Below, in pieces: positions 5,065-5,443 of a stretch of 5,443 nt of DNA. Under the pieces are notes generated by a model. It made no database searches, was not told the origin of the DNA, and was given only the letters and a program-made list of their open reading frames with translations. Source of the stretch: a bacterium (GTDB lineage Bacteria > Patescibacteriota > Minisyncoccia > Phycocordibacterales > GCA-002787175). How positions within the stretch are numbered: the first letter of the stretch is position 1; the number at the start of each line of letters is the position of its first letter. The stretch lies in assembly GCA_030689285.1 (NCBI GenBank), contig JAUYJM010000040.1:1-5443 (forward strand), read 5' to 3'. A program made the translations under genes and the position numbers.

Positions 5065-5443
5065 ATTTAGGGTTTTGGAAAAGTTTAAAAGAAAACGCTT
5101 TGTCTAAGAAACGGCCGATTTTTGTTTTGGCTCCAATGGCCGACGTTACGGACGCCGCTTTTCGGCAAATTATCGCCAAATACAGCCGCGCGGAGGATGA
5201 CGCGGGAGGTGGTGGTGATTCTACAATACGCCAGACGAGTGGCGTATTGGATGCTATGTGGACGGAGTTTGTTTCGGCAGATGGGCTTTGTCACGAGAAT
5301 GCAAGAGAAAAACTTTTGGTTGATTTAAAATACTCCGAGGAGGAAAGGCCTATCGTGGCCCAGCTTTTTACAAGCAACCCGAAAAATATGAAAACAGCCG
5401 CTAAACTTTGCGCCAATCTCGGCTTTGACGGAGTGGACATAAA
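5061..5443 (+). CDS. dus: tRNA-dihydrouridine synthase (Dus), 5' part, cut by window edge
   Basis: FMN-dependent enzyme that reduces uridine to dihydrouridine in the tRNA D-loop region, using NAD(P)H. The first 127 residues are present. LAPMADVTDAAFR (23-35) is the first strand and loop of the TIM barrel and contributes to FMN binding. MWTEFVSADGLC (66-77) and RPIVAQLFTSNPKNM follow, and the last residues (LGFDGVDI) lead to where the NMGCP motif is expected beyond the edge. Residues 42-65 form an unusually long linker between AKY and MWTEF, where relatives I recall have only a few residues; it contains AGGGGD and a stretch encoded by an inverted repeat. The start ATG 5061 gives the expected N-terminus (MNLGFWKSL); GTG 5052 and GTG 5031 are also in frame but less likely. 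No Shine-Dalgarno is seen. The frame continues past 5443. Confidence 0.9.
   Translation, partial: MNLGFWKSLKENALSKKRPIFVLAPMADVTDAAFRQIIAKYSRAEDDAGGGGDSTIRQTSGVLDAMWTEFVSADGLCHENAREKLLVDLKYSEEERPIVAQLFTSNPKNMKTAAKLCANLGFDGVDI
5217..5255 (+). repeat. In-frame palindromic insertion-like element inside dus
   Basis: CAATACGCCA (5224-5233) and TGGCGTATTG (5240-5249) are perfect 10-bp inverted repeats around a 6-nt loop. They are flanked by near-identical GATTCT (5217-5222) and GATGCT (5250-5255), 33 nt apart, which is exactly 11 codons. The segment encodes the linker residues STIRQTSGVLD, located where Dus proteins usually have a short loop. It could be a small inserted palindromic element with a target duplication, or a coincidental hairpin in a variable loop. 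Confidence 0.45.

Overview
The window carries five protein-coding genes, all on the + strand and tightly packed: the 3' part of serS (seryl-tRNA synthetase), an ftsQ/divIB-like cell-division gene, a small integral membrane protein, a membrane-anchored Clp-type double AAA+ ATPase, and the 5' part of a dus gene (tRNA-dihydrouridine synthase) that runs off the right edge. From recollection of family sequences, not from a search, the style is that of the Candidate Phyla Radiation (Patescibacteria, Parcubacteria-like). The pointers are the SerRS motifs LNSTAVATPRI and RVHEFFKFEQ, a Clp ATPase with N-terminal membrane helices preceded by a small membrane protein with an LLKTLFSPWKRL motif, and near absence of Shine-Dalgarno sequences. 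TGA appears to act as a stop (end of serS), which argues against the UGA=Gly code of Gracilibacteria/Absconditabacteria.

Layout: 1-1066 is serS, whose reading frame is interrupted by TAA at 47-49 inside the predicted N-terminal coiled-coil arm; 1095-1931 is ftsQ-like, with a -10-like box only 8 nt before its ATG; 1932-1998 is a short spacer with the best promoter candidate of the window; 1999-2403 (small membrane protein) and 2409-4901 (Clp-like ATPase) are 5 nt apart and look like one unit; 4902-5060 is the only sizeable intergenic region; 5061-5443 is dus.

The most unusual parts are three. (1) The Clp-like protein has two membrane helices, a first AAA+ module whose Walker A, Walker B and pore-loop residues are all lost, and a second module that keeps the ATPase residues but lacks the GYVG pore loop and any obvious ClpP-docking loop. 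It may be a membrane-bound AAA+ machine that does not thread substrate in the usual way, perhaps working with the small membrane protein next to it. (2) The leader of dus holds two possible mini-ORFs chained by TAATG and ATGA overlaps into the dus start. The first has the only strong Shine-Dalgarno in the window, and its start codon lies in a potential hairpin next to a partly duplicated palindrome. (3) The dus reading frame contains an apparent insertion built around a 10-bp perfect inverted repeat flanked by imperfect GATTCT/GATGCT direct repeats, like a small palindromic element inserted in frame.

Functionally the genes are mostly housekeeping: tRNA charging, division-site assembly, envelope-associated protein handling and tRNA modification. 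Only the small membrane protein and the ATPase look like direct partners.
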